DNA of 64,000 nucleotides from Candidatus Argoarchaeum ethanivorans (GTDB lineage Archaea; Halobacteriota; Methanosarcinia; Methanosarcinales; EX4572-44): NCBI GenBank assembly GCA_004193545.1, contig RPGO01000040.1, positions 1 to 64,000 of the forward strand, read 5' to 3'. Shown piece by piece: positions 1 to 8,900 of this stretch (position 1 is its first letter; each line of letters starts with the position of its first letter). The notes under the pieces were generated by a model. It saw only the letters and a program-made list of their open reading frames with translations, ran no database searches and was not told where the DNA came from. The position numbers and the translations under genes were made by a program.

Positions 1-441
1 TTCATGGCGGTCGAATTCAAAGCAGGGAAACGTGTGACCCAGATCACCAAAAGAAGAACCATGGTGGATTTTGCACAATTTGTGAGGATGCTTGTCGATG
101 AAGAATACCCAGACGTTGAAAACATCCAACTGGTCATGGATAACCTCAATACTCACAAGGAAAAGTCATTTTACGAGGCATTCAGTGAGGAGGAGGCGGA
201 AAGGATTTTGAGCAAGATCGAGTTTCATTACACGCCAAAACATGCAAGCTGGCTTAATGCCGCTGAAATCGAGATCAATGTGATGGATATCGAATGCACT
301 GACAGACGGATTGGAGATATGGAGACACTGGTCCGGGAAGTGGCTGCATGGACCAGGAAACGGAATGACGATGAAAAGAAAATCAACTGGGGGTTTACGA
401 GGGGGAAGGCGGATAAGAAACTGTCCAAGTATTATGTCTAA
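1..441 (+). CDS. IS630-family transposase, C-terminal part (cut by window edge)
   Basis: This is the C-terminal half of an IS630-type DDE transposase. The frame is open at base 1 (a Phe codon precedes the first Met), so the gene starts outside the window. The second catalytic Asp is in LVMDNLNTHK and the final Glu in HASWLNAAEIEI, as in the IS630/Tc1 superfamily. The protein is almost identical to copies at 23411-23848 and 52466-52963. The bases before the first ATG agree with the full-length copy at 52.3-53.5 kb and not with the deleted copy at 23.4 kb, so this copy is not that deletion derivative. It ends in SKYYV just inside the terminal inverted repeat. Confidence 0.9.
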   Translation, partial: FMAVEFKAGKRVTQITKRRTMVDFAQFVRMLVDEEYPDVENIQLVMDNLNTHKEKSFYEAFSEEEAERILSKIEFHYTPKHASWLNAAEIEINVMDIECTDRRIGDMETLVREVAAWTRKRNDDEKKINWGFTRGKADKKLSKYYV

Positions 442-461
442 GAACTAAATTGTCGAGACAC
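1..461 (+). mobile_element. IS630-family element, copy 1, right end
   Basis: The right end is visible: the sequence ending ...gtcgagacac is followed by TA at 462-463, the target dinucleotide of IS630 elements. The same end occurs in the copies at 23391 and 52288. The left end lies outside the window. The insertion truncates the dehydrogenase gene that follows on the minus strand. Confidence 0.85.
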
Positions 462-861
462 TAGCTACATTAACAATAGAACCATATTCATTAATATTAT
501 TTTGTAACTTAATGGATATCAATAAAGGCGCATTTAAATTAACCTCAATAGTATCATACCAAATTTGAAAGTCAAATTTCTTAAAATTCTCCCATTCAAA
601 CATTCCTGCATTGTTAATAATTGCATCAAATTGAAAATCCTTCAATTTATCTAATATGGCCAACGTTTGTTCTCTATTTTTAAAATCCACCTGAAAAATC
701 TCAACAGATTTGAGAGTCTCTTTTATTTTTTCCGCTTCTTGTTTACCTGTGTTGTATGTACCGTAGACAAAATACCCTTCGCGAACTAATTTCTCACAAA
801 TAGCTTTGCCTATACCTCTTGACATACCTGTCACCAACGCGGTTTTTTGATAGTTTGTCAT
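445..861 (-). pseudogene. Short-chain dehydrogenase/reductase truncated by IS630
   Basis: This is the N-terminal 130 or so residues of a classical SDR oxidoreductase. The dinucleotide-binding motif is TGMSRGIGKAI near residue 12, followed by NNAG near residue 86 and the strand SIVNVAS near 127. The IS630 insertion at 462-463 falls just after this strand, so the catalytic YxxxK segment and the substrate loop are missing. The last residues (SVSTI) and the stop codon come from the element end. SDRs are normally about 250 residues, so roughly half is lost; the rest may lie left of the window. The original substrate cannot be inferred. The fragment is very unlikely to be active. Confidence 0.85.
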
Positions 862-967
862 TTTTTCACATCCTTATTTTTAGTTTAGTCACTATACCCC
901 ATACTTATAAGTACAGGGCTTGTTAGTGATTTTCTTCTTATAAACATTTTGGTTTCTCCTTGTAATT

Positions 968-1039
968 TTACGTCCCAATATATTTCTCAACAACTTCCCA
1001 TCCATGATCAACATATCCATGTGCAACTCTTGGAAGTGC
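968..1039 (-). pseudogene. Short C-terminal gene remnant
   Basis: A 24-codon stretch on the minus strand reads ALPRVAHGYVDHGWEVVEKY and ends IGT-stop. It looks like the C-terminus of a small globular protein, but the frame breaks immediately upstream and no start is present. The family was not recognised. It lies between the truncated dehydrogenase and mqnC and fits general decay at this end of the window. The rest of 862-1140 shows nothing else. Confidence 0.3.
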
Positions 1040-1144
1040 ACCTTATACAAAGCTTACAGTTACAAAATATTCTGGTAAATATTTATACAAATCTTGCAAA
1101 TCTGCTCGGTTAAGATCCAAAAACAGTGTGTCGATCGTGCTGCA

Positions 1145-1224
1145 CTCGATTGCCTCGCAATCGAGAATTCTGCACAACGAAGTTGTGCAGTTGCTAATTA
1201 TTTCTGCACAACGAAATTGTGCAG
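1145..1224. repeat. Cluster of three short perfect hairpins (dispersed family)
   Basis: Three palindromes lie back to back at the 3' end of mqnC. One is CTCGATTGC/GCAATCGAG (1145-1165). The second is CTGCACAAC-GAA-GTTGTGCAG (1170-1190). The third is a near copy of the second (1204-1224) ending one base before the mqnC stop codon. The same arm sequences recur at 14082-14158, 39696-39716 and 42550-42715. They may act as transcription stops or RNA-stabilising hairpins, or be REP-like elements. Confidence 0.75.
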
Positions 1225-2298
1225 TTACTGGTATTTTTGTAATATTTTATACAGTGTATCTCTTCTTGCTGCCTGCCGTCCAAGTCTGTGCACAATATGC
1301 ACTATTTCTTTATTTGACATCTTATGAAATGCAGTTCCTGCCGCACGTACCACATTCTCTTCGATCATGGTTCCGCCGAGATCGTTTGCTCCAAAACATA
1401 ACGCAAGTTGTGCTACTTTACTCCCTTGCGTAACCCATGAAGCCTGGATATTAGGTATGTAATTATTGAGAATAATTCGTGAGATTGCAATAGTACGAAG
1501 GTAGTCAACCCCGCAAGCAAGCTTGAACATGCCTTCAAGAGCGGTATTTTTTTCCTGGAATGTCCATGGTATAAAAGCTGTAAATCCTCCTGTTTCCTGC
1601 TGTATATCTCTGATGCGAATTATATGACGAATGCGCTCGCTGAGTGTTTCTATATGCCCAAAGACCATCGTAGCAGTTGTTGGAATATCAAGCTCGTGGG
1701 CTGTTATCATAACCTGTCTCCATGTTTTCCAACCCACTTTATCTGGTGAGATGCTGTTTCGCACACGATCATCAAGTATTTCAGCACCTCCGCCTGGTAT
1801 CGAATCAAGACCTGCATCATGCAGTCGGGAGATTGCCTCTCGAATAGAACAGTGGTTCATCTTTGCGATATGTGCTATTTCCGGTGGCGAAAGGGCATGA
1901 AGCTGAACATCTGGGAATCGCTGTTTCAGTGTTACGAGCATATCCTCGTAGAATTCAAATGGAAGACGCGGATGAAGCCCGCCCTGCAGGAGTATTTGTG
2001 TGGCGCCAAGGTCTACTGCTTCCTGCACCTTGAAGATCAGTTCTTCTGTGTTGAGCACATAAGCTTCGTCTGAATCTTCTTCTCGATAGAATGCACAAAA
2101 CTTGCATTTTGAAGTACACACGTTCGTGTAATTGATATTCCGATCTACTACAAATGTAACGATGTCGCCAGAGGTATGTTTTCGCAGGTAGTTGGCAGTT
2201 TGCCCGATAAGATGAAAGTCGCATTTTTTATAGATTTGTAGTGCATCTTCTGGCGAAATATCTTCCCCGGCAAGTACATTTTCAATAACTCTGGACAT
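1225..2298 (-). CDS. mqnC: Cyclic dehypoxanthinyl futalosine synthase (MqnC)
   Basis: Radical SAM enzyme that cyclises dehypoxanthine futalosine in the futalosine route to menaquinone. The iron-sulfur motif is CTSKCKFC at about residues 61-68. The segments PGGGAEIL and GGFTAFIPWTFQ are MqnC signatures; the related F420 enzyme CofH has PGTAAEIL and FVPLPF there. Length (357 aa) suits the family. The ATG at 2298 is chosen by family alignment (MSRVIENVLAGEDISPEDAL); a GTG at 2343 would add 15 residues, and neither has a clear ribosome binding site. No other menaquinone gene is adjacent. The upstream neighbour on the same strand is hisS, about 190 bases away. MqnC implies menaquinone in this archaeon, which most methanogens lack. 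Confidence 0.85.
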   Translation of the reverse strand: MSRVIENVLAGEDISPEDALQIYKKCDFHLIGQTANYLRKHTSGDIVTFVVDRNINYTNVCTSKCKFCAFYREEDSDEAYVLNTEELIFKVQEAVDLGATQILLQGGLHPRLPFEFYEDMLVTLKQRFPDVQLHALSPPEIAHIAKMNHCSIREAISRLHDAGLDSIPGGGAEILDDRVRNSISPDKVGWKTWRQVMITAHELDIPTTATMVFGHIETLSERIRHIIRIRDIQQETGGFTAFIPWTFQEKNTALEGMFKLACGVDYLRTIAISRIILNNYIPNIQASWVTQGSKVAQLALCFGANDLGGTMIEENVVRAAGTAFHKMSNKEIVHIVHRLGRQAARRDTLYKILQKYQ

Positions 2299-2488
2299 AT
2301 CGTTTGTACCATTCAGGACCCTGGATAATATCACATTCTGCACAGAGTTTCAACACTCAATGAAACGTATTAACTTTATGCTAAAAAAGCTTCATCCCGA
2401 ACGTACATATTATGAACTCTCTGATTTTTTCGGCATCAGCTCGAAGCACATACAAAATAAATAGCTTGACTTTTTGAAATAGCCTTTT

Positions 2489-3724
2489 CTATCTTTTTAC
2501 CAGTTCGATTATCTGTTCAATAGTAAGCAATTCCTGCTCTCCAGTGCTCATTTTTTTAAAAGCAAGTTTGCCGGATCTAACCTCATCTTTTCCAACAATC
2601 ACAACAAAGTCTGCCCCGGTGCTGTTTGCATAGCTCATCTGGTCTTTGATTCTTCTTCTCATCACATCCATGTTGACTGTTGTGTACTCTCGAAGTTTTT
2701 TTGTGATTTTTACTGCATCAACAAGCGTATCATCAAAGTACACCACATGGAGCAGTGTGGTTTTTGGCACAGCTATAGTACATATTTCCATTATGCGATC
2801 AAAGCCAATCCCAAAACCAGTCGAAGATGTGACACTGCCTCCGAAAAGCTGGGCTAAACTGTAACTGCCTCCGCCACATACCTGATTCTCTGCACCAAGT
2901 CCCTCGCAGTATATTTCAAATACCATGCCAGTATAATAATCAAGCCCGCGTGCAATTCCAAAATCCACGACATATTTAACATTTAGTGCATCAAGCAGTA
3001 AGAGGACTTCTTCGAACTGGTTTAACTGCGTAATATCTCCAACGATTTCCCTTGCTTTTGGAATGGCATCTGTACCAGAAAGATTTATCAGCAACAGAAG
3101 TTTCTCACATAGCGGTATCGGCGCATCAATTTGTTTCAGATAGTTCTTGAGTGCAGGCTCGTCTTTTTTATCTACGAGGTGCATGATCACAGCCTGCTGT
3201 TCTGTATCGAGCATGCCAGTGATCGTACGGATGATTCCAAGATGTCCCACACGTAGTTCACCTTCAACTTCAACGCTTGAGAGCATCTCTACAGCAAGTG
3301 CAATAACTTCAGCTTCAGCTTCGGAATGATTGCTTCCAATTAACTCAACCCCAAACTGCCAGAACTCTCTGAAACGCCCCTTCTGTGGGCGCTCGTATCT
3401 GAAACAATTATCAAAATAGAACAGCTTGCAGGGTTTTGCTGATACTTGAAGTGCTTCGACATACAGGCGCATTACAGGTGCTGTTAACTCCGGACGAAGA
3501 GCCATTTCCCGGTTTCCTTTATCGGCAAAATTGTAGATCTCGCCAAGAATCGCATCACCTGATTTAACTGTAAAAAGTTTGAGCTGTTCAAAGGTTGGGG
3601 TTTTAACCTCGCTGTAACCCCACCGTTTTACAACATCTCTAAGCATAGCTTCACTGGCACGCCTCAACCTCATCTCTTCAGGCAAAAAATCCCTTGTGCC
3701 TCGTGGTCGGTTAATCTTTACCAT
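2489..3724 (-). CDS. hisS: Histidyl-tRNA synthetase
   Basis: Class II aminoacyl-tRNA synthetase that charges tRNA-His in the cytoplasm. It begins with the typical INRPRGTRDFLPEE segment. Motif 2 is visible as CFRYERPQKGRFREFWQFG (near residue 107), the histidine-specific segment as ARGLDYYTGMVFE (near 258) and motif 3 as GIGFDRIMEI (near 305). The C-terminal anticodon-binding domain follows, ending in QIIELVKR. Length (411 aa) is normal for archaeal HisRS. It is the last gene of a tight minus-strand run rps17e-dapA-dapB-hisS, 35 bases after dapB. Confidence 0.95.
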   Translation of the reverse strand: MVKINRPRGTRDFLPEEMRLRRASEAMLRDVVKRWGYSEVKTPTFEQLKLFTVKSGDAILGEIYNFADKGNREMALRPELTAPVMRLYVEALQVSAKPCKLFYFDNCFRYERPQKGRFREFWQFGVELIGSNHSEAEAEVIALAVEMLSSVEVEGELRVGHLGIIRTITGMLDTEQQAVIMHLVDKKDEPALKNYLKQIDAPIPLCEKLLLLINLSGTDAIPKAREIVGDITQLNQFEEVLLLLDALNVKYVVDFGIARGLDYYTGMVFEIYCEGLGAENQVCGGGSYSLAQLFGGSVTSSTGFGIGFDRIMEICTIAVPKTTLLHVVYFDDTLVDAVKITKKLREYTTVNMDVMRRRIKDQMSYANSTGADFVVIVGKDEVRSGKLAFKKMSTGEQELLTIEQIIELVKR

Positions 3725-3759
3725 GCACTAAAAATTCAAATTTAACAAACTGTAAAATC

Positions 3760-4560
3760 TTAGAGCTTCAATACATCTTTCATCCCATACACTCCGGGGA
3801 TGTTTTGCTGGGAACACAGCCATCTGACTGCGGTTATAGCTCCTGCTGCAAAGGATTGTCTGCTGTGTGCCTGATGTTTTATTTCAATACGTTCCCCCTC
3901 TCCTGCAAACAGCACGGTATGGTCTCCAACAATGTCTCCACCCCTGAGTGCATGGATGGCAATTTCAGACCCGCGCGGGGAAAAACCTTCACGCCCATAT
4001 ATAACAGGTTTTTGCACTCCAATCTGCTGGTTTATCACCTCAGCCGCTTTTATTGCTGTTCCGCTTGGTGCATCCTTTTTCTGGTTGTGATGCGCTTCGA
4101 TAATCTCAATATCATAGTTGTAGAGGTGTTTTGAAGCTTCTTCCAGGAGTTTTAGGAATACATTTACTCCAATTGAGAAATTAGGGGCTATCACCGCTTT
4201 TATGCCTGCTTTTGTTATATTTTCCATGTTTTGCTGCTGCTGTTCTTGCGTAAATCCAGTAGTACCAACCACAAGATCAACCCCACACTTGCATGCAGTT
4301 TCAATGGTTTTAACTGCCGCCTGTGCAATGGTAAAATCAATTAACACGTCAGGCATGGTTCTTACAAGCTCAGATTCAAGGTTATCCGGAGAAGTTACGT
4401 TTATACCAAGTGCACCACCAAGAACAACACTTCCGATATCTTCACCAACTCGCACAAAGTCGAATCCTGCTACCAGTTCTATATCGCCAGCCTGAAGAAT
4501 GTTACTCATTATGAGTGTACCCATGCGTCCACAGGCGCCGGTTACTGCTGCTTGTATCAT
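3760..4560 (-). CDS. dapB: 4-hydroxy-tetrahydrodipicolinate reductase
   Basis: Second dedicated enzyme of lysine biosynthesis; it reduces the DapA product with NAD(P)H. The N-terminal nucleotide-binding loop is AVTGACGRMGTLI. The catalytic region EAHHNQKKDAPSGTA (near residue 154) carries the His and Lys of the family. Length (266 aa) is normal. Its ATG overlaps the dapA stop by 4 bases (ATGA), indicating translational coupling. Confidence 0.95.
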   Translation of the reverse strand: MIQAAVTGACGRMGTLIMSNILQAGDIELVAGFDFVRVGEDIGSVVLGGALGINVTSPDNLESELVRTMPDVLIDFTIAQAAVKTIETACKCGVDLVVGTTGFTQEQQQQNMENITKAGIKAVIAPNFSIGVNVFLKLLEEASKHLYNYDIEIIEAHHNQKKDAPSGTAIKAAEVINQQIGVQKPVIYGREGFSPRGSEIAIHALRGGDIVGDHTVLFAGEGERIEIKHQAHSRQSFAAGAITAVRWLCSQQNIPGVYGMKDVLKL

Positions 4561-5429
4561 AGTACTCCGAGATTGGTTAATGCGTGTTTAAGTGCCTGTT
4601 CTGTCTGGGGTGTGCAGCGATATAAAGGAAGCCGCAGGTATCCGCTCGCGAGATTGCAGAGTTCCATTGCCATTTTAACAGGTACCGGATTTGTTTCAAG
4701 AAATAGTGTTCTGATAAACGGCGCAAGCTCATAGTGGATTTTTTGTGCTTTACTTAAATCGCCTTCATCAAATGCTTTGAACAGTGCCACTACTTTCTCT
4801 GGCACAACGTTTGCTGCTACTGATATAACTCCGCAGCCACCGATGCTCATAATAGGGAGCGTGAGTGCATCATCTCCTGAGAAAACAGTAAAATCCATAT
4901 CCTGAGTAAGCTCGATTGTTTCTGATACCTGGGACAGGTCCCCGCTTGCTTCTTTTATCCCGATGATGTTACTGATTGTTGCAAGCTCTGCCGTCACAAC
5001 AGGCGTCATGTTTAATTTTGTCCTGCCTGGAACATTGTAGAGAATAATTGGAATTTTAACGTTCTCTGCAATTGCGGTAAAATGCCTTATAAGCCCTGCC
5101 GTATTTGGTTTATTGTAATACGGTGTTATCAGCAGTGCCGCATCTGCACCAGCATCTTCTGCATATTTCGTCAGTTTAATTGCTTCGGCCGTGTTGTTTG
5201 AACCAGTACCAGCAATTACTGGCACAGTCGCATGTTCAATCACACAGTCAATAACTTTATTATGTTCCTCCATGCTGAGTGTTGCAGATTCTCCAGTGGT
5301 GCCGCAGGGTACGATGCCTGAGATTCCTGTCTTTGATAAAAATTGAACGTTTTTGGCAAGACCTTCGATATCTATTTGACCTTTCCTTGTAAAAGGAGTG
5401 ATTATTGCAGGGATTACTCCTTCAAACAT
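4557..5429 (-). CDS. dapA: 4-hydroxy-tetrahydrodipicolinate synthase
   Basis: Class I aldolase that condenses pyruvate with aspartate semialdehyde at the entry to lysine biosynthesis. The TIM-barrel protein begins MFEGVIPAIITPFT. It shows GTTGES (substrate loop), YYNKP, LYNVPGRT (catalytic Tyr) and GIKEASGD (Schiff-base Lys, near residue 160). The ATG at 5429 is preferred over an open frame extending to 5468 because it matches the family N-terminus and has an AGGTG-type site upstream. It starts two bases after the rps17e stop. Confidence 0.95.
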   Translation of the reverse strand: MFEGVIPAIITPFTRKGQIDIEGLAKNVQFLSKTGISGIVPCGTTGESATLSMEEHNKVIDCVIEHATVPVIAGTGSNNTAEAIKLTKYAEDAGADAALLITPYYNKPNTAGLIRHFTAIAENVKIPIILYNVPGRTKLNMTPVVTAELATISNIIGIKEASGDLSQVSETIELTQDMDFTVFSGDDALTLPIMSIGGCGVISVAANVVPEKVVALFKAFDEGDLSKAQKIHYELAPFIRTLFLETNPVPVKMAMELCNLASGYLRLPLYRCTPQTEQALKHALTNLGVL

Positions 5430-5431
5430 TG

Positions 5432-5641
5432 TTACACCTGGGGAACCTTTGTTCTTGATTGTATACACTTTTGCCGAACAATATAACCTGCTACACGGTT
5501 GCGGATGACTTTGCTTTTGACATTTGTGTATTCAGTAACTTTGTGTTTGTTCTCTTCAAAATCCGTACTGAATTCATCGTCATAGTCCATGATTAGTTTT
5601 GCTGCAAGATTTTTGATGTACGATTGTCTAACATTTCCCAT
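5432..5641 (-). CDS. rps17e: 30S ribosomal protein S17e
   Basis: Small archaeal/eukaryotic ribosomal protein of 69 residues, beginning MGNVRQSYIKNLAAKLIMDY and containing VKSKVIRNRVAGYIVR, the conserved basic helix of S17e. The ATG at 5641 is chosen because GAGGTG lies 8 bases upstream and it matches the family N-terminus; the frame is open a little further. It heads the operon with dapA, dapB and hisS. S17e next to dapA is a known gene order in several methanogens. Confidence 0.93.
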   Translation of the reverse strand: MGNVRQSYIKNLAAKLIMDYDDEFSTDFEENKHKVTEYTNVKSKVIRNRVAGYIVRQKCIQSRTKVPQV

Positions 5642-5665
5642 AAAATAACACCTCAAAAACGATGG

Positions 5666-5740
5666 ACTGCTCCTGTTTGTAAAATAAACAACAGGTTTAT
5701 TCCATCTTTTATGTTAAAATTTATACTTATATTTTCACAT
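5666..5740 (-). promoter_or_regulatory. Probable promoter and leader of the rps17e-dapA-dapB-hisS operon
   Basis: Upstream of rps17e on the minus strand there is an A/T-rich TATA-like tract (around 5716-5738, core AATATAAG and TATAAATT). Between it and the gene lies a hairpin with arms CCTGTT/AACAGG at 5675-5698. No ORF here looks coding. The hairpin may be a leader structure, but this is only a positional inference. The remainder to 5932 shows nothing recognisable. Confidence 0.35.
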
Positions 5741-5932
5741 GAATACGTTCTTGTTGATATAGATTCCCCTGTAGGAATTTGATAATTCGGAAACGAGATT
5801 ATAAAAACACAACAGTTTGCACTTTCTGATGTATATAACTTTGATTGTTCATGGAAGTGATACATAGTCGAATTGCAGCAATAGGTGTGCCGCCGCGATT
5901 TGACCCTTGAGCCAGGTGCTTGTAGTCATGAT

Positions 5933-8900
5933 TTAGCTTTCAGGATTGGTACCGGCACTCGTGTTGTGGGTAGATGCACTGAGCAATTCCCAAGAGTCGG
6001 GCGGGATGTTGAGTCTTAGTTCGACTACTGTTTCGTGGAACAAAGTGACATCTTGAGGAGAGAGGCTCTTAATCCAGGTCTGTAGTTTTTTCTCGTCTAC
6101 AATCAGGCTCTTAAAGACGCAGTTCAGTTTATATCGTCTGGTGGTTCTGTTTAAGTGTGTTAGGAGTCCGGTAAGTTCGTACACGGTTTTGTTGAGCAGC
6201 ATATCTTGGGGGTAGTCTGGGTCCGGGATGGGGGGTATATATGGTGAACTTTTTATTTTCTTGATCAAGGCAGTCCATAGTTCAGAGGCTATACTGAGTC
6301 TGGAGTTTCGTATTGCTCCTCGGAAACCCGCTAAATTGTTGGAATGCCAGCGAGAAATGTGATGTTCGAATGAAGCCAGATCCAGTCTGTTCCACGTGTT
6401 ATCCAGCATCTTCTGGGCAAACTCTCGATTGCCAGTCCCACTCAGGTAAGCCAGAAGCGCCCCTTGTGCATCAGGAGGGGAGGAGAACAGTTTCTCCTCG
6501 AATTCCTCATTCTCCAGTAGTTCGGTTAGAATGTCTTGACTTTCCTTTTGCAACTCAAGATCGTCCAAGTATTTCAAAAATGACACAACATTGTCAGGTG
6601 GTGTGCGTGCAAGTCGTGTCTTAAACTCCTCATTCTCCAGTAGTTCGGTTAGAATGTCTTGACTTTCCTTTTGCAACTCAAGATCGTCCAAGTATTTCAA
6701 AAATGACACAACATTGTCAGGTGGTGTGCGTGCAAGTCGTGTCTTGAACTCCTCATTTTTCAACAGTTCGGTCAGAATGTCTTGACTTTCCTTTTGCAAC
6801 TCAAGATCGTCCAAGTATTTGAGGAATAAAACAACCACACCAGCTGATGTCCATGCAAATCGTGTCTTGAATTCTTCATTCTTCATTAGTTCGGTAAAAA
6901 TGTCCTGTATTTTCGGTTGTAACCTGCGATCGTCCAAGTATTTCAAAAATGACACAACATTGTCAGGTGGTGTGCGTGCAAGTCGTGTCTTGAACTCCTC
7001 ATTTTTCAACAGTTCGGTCAGAATGTCTTGACTTTCCTTTTGCAACTCAAGATCGTCCAAGTATTTGAGGAATAAAACAACCACACCAGCTGATGTCCAT
7101 GCAAATCGTGTCTTGAATTCTTCATTCTTCATTAGTTCGGTAAAAATGTCCTGTATTTTCGGTTGTAACCTGCGATCGTCCAAGTATTTCAAAAATGACA
7201 CAACATTGTCAGGTGGTGTGCGTGCAAGTCGTGTCTTGAACTCCTCATTTTTCAACAGTTCGGTCAGAATGTCTTGACTTTCCTTTTGCAACTCAAGATC
7301 GTCCAAGTATTTGAGGAATAAAACAACCACACCAGCTGATGTCCATGCAAGACTCTCAAGTAATACGTCGTATCCCTCTGATGTAGGTAGCTCCTGCAAG
7401 CGATCCCATGAAAAGTTCAGCTCTCCTCTTCGCAGCATCCGCACCGTGTAACCCGGATCGTGACAAACGGCACGTTCTATCAAACCACTCTCGTTGTTCA
7501 CTTTCTCGCACCACTGGTTGAAGTCTGCCACATTACCATAACGTCCAGAAGCCAGTCTGTAATATATTAGTGGTACTAAGAACGGATGGCGATGACAAAG
7601 GTCTAACGCACGACCGATCCAGAATTTCTGGGTCGCACGTGAAGAGAAGTGGTTCTCTACGCGAAGGATTAGCTCTCCCAGGCTGGGGTGGAACAAGCGG
7701 CAATATGCCCTCGGATTTCCGGTTATCATCGGAACGCGCAGCACCGTTCCATCTTCGATGAACTGGGGAAAGAGTACTTCCACGTATTGCCCCCAAATTT
7801 TGGAATCCTCTGTATTGATATCCAGACTGCTCAAAGCGCATAAGTCAAAAAAGGCATCTCGTCCTCCTTCTTGCGTTTCTGCAGGAATTATGTAACGCCT
7901 GCGCACCATATTAGAAATAGATGCTTGATCAAGTGCATCTGGTCTCAACGGGTCAAATGTGGTTGCAAATACTATAAGGTCATCCCCACATTCCCTTATC
8001 CACTTTTTAGCCTGTGGTGAAGTGTAGTTACACGATATGCCGTTTCTTTGGGAAAGCCGCATGGCGACACAGATGAAAGCTTCTTCCGTAGCCTTCAACT
8101 CGATCGGCACCAACAACTCATTATCGAGCAACGTTACCCTCTCGGTTGGATGTTCCTGCGAATCACGTCCAATGAGTAATGCTTGAACCTGTTGACCTGT
8201 GCCACGTAGTTCCTGAATATGTTTGAGCAGCTTTTGAGCCACTGCATCATTCGTGTGCACGTTGTCCAAGACAATCAACAGAGGATTATGTATATTCAGA
8301 ACCCACTCGATATCTTTTTTTGCATCTTCAATAAACTGCATCTCATCAAGTTCGAGGTCTTTAAAATCAAAGAACAGACATTTGCCATTCATGTTTGAAA
8401 TCCAGTCAAATGCAATGCTCAGCCCAAACACAGTTTTTCCGCAAGCTTTTTCGCCTTTTATTAAAACGTCGTTCGATTCATTCACCAGAGATAAAACCTT
8501 TTTTTGGTCATCTTTCGGTAGGCAGACTCTTTCATCAGTGAATTCAGCGTAGGAAGGAGTGTAGGTATTTCTCCCTCCTATGTTTTCCTGCACCCACTTT
8601 GCAAGCTCGACCAGCACATGCAAACCCGGAAACCGTTCAGCATAGCGGCAGTCCCGTTGAAATAGCTCTGCATCTTTTTTTTGCCATTTACTATCCCTCC
8701 ATTCGTAGACTTCGCCTCTGTGCGGTGGTAAAGGGGCAGTTGGTCCCTCACACATGAGAAGATCTTCAGCAGGGGGCAGTGATAAATTAAGGAGCCACTC
8801 ACCATTTGCGGAAAGTCGCAAACGCCGTGCATAATGTCCAAGAGCAGGTGCATCTATGATTATTTCGTTGGTCGATGGGTTTTTGAAAGAAGAGATCAAG

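Noticed and set aside
1094-1433. Two overlapping plus-strand frames
   Set aside because: They consist of hairpin repeats and the antisense strand of mqnC.
1225-2298. Assignment as CofH or CofG (F420 synthesis)
   Set aside because: PGGGAEIL and FIPWTF are MqnC-type; CofH has PGTAAEIL and FVPLPF at these places.
5653-5865. 70-codon minus-strand frame upstream of rps17e
   Set aside because: Covers the A/T-rich promoter and hairpin leader, has no ribosome binding site and no protein-like pattern.
6819-7277. Two identical 70-codon plus-strand frames
   Set aside because: They are antisense shadows of the 246-base repeated block.
6488-7348. Regular repeats that might be a CRISPR array
   Set aside because: The unit is 123 bases with no variable spacer, is in frame throughout and is translated as part of the STAND protein.
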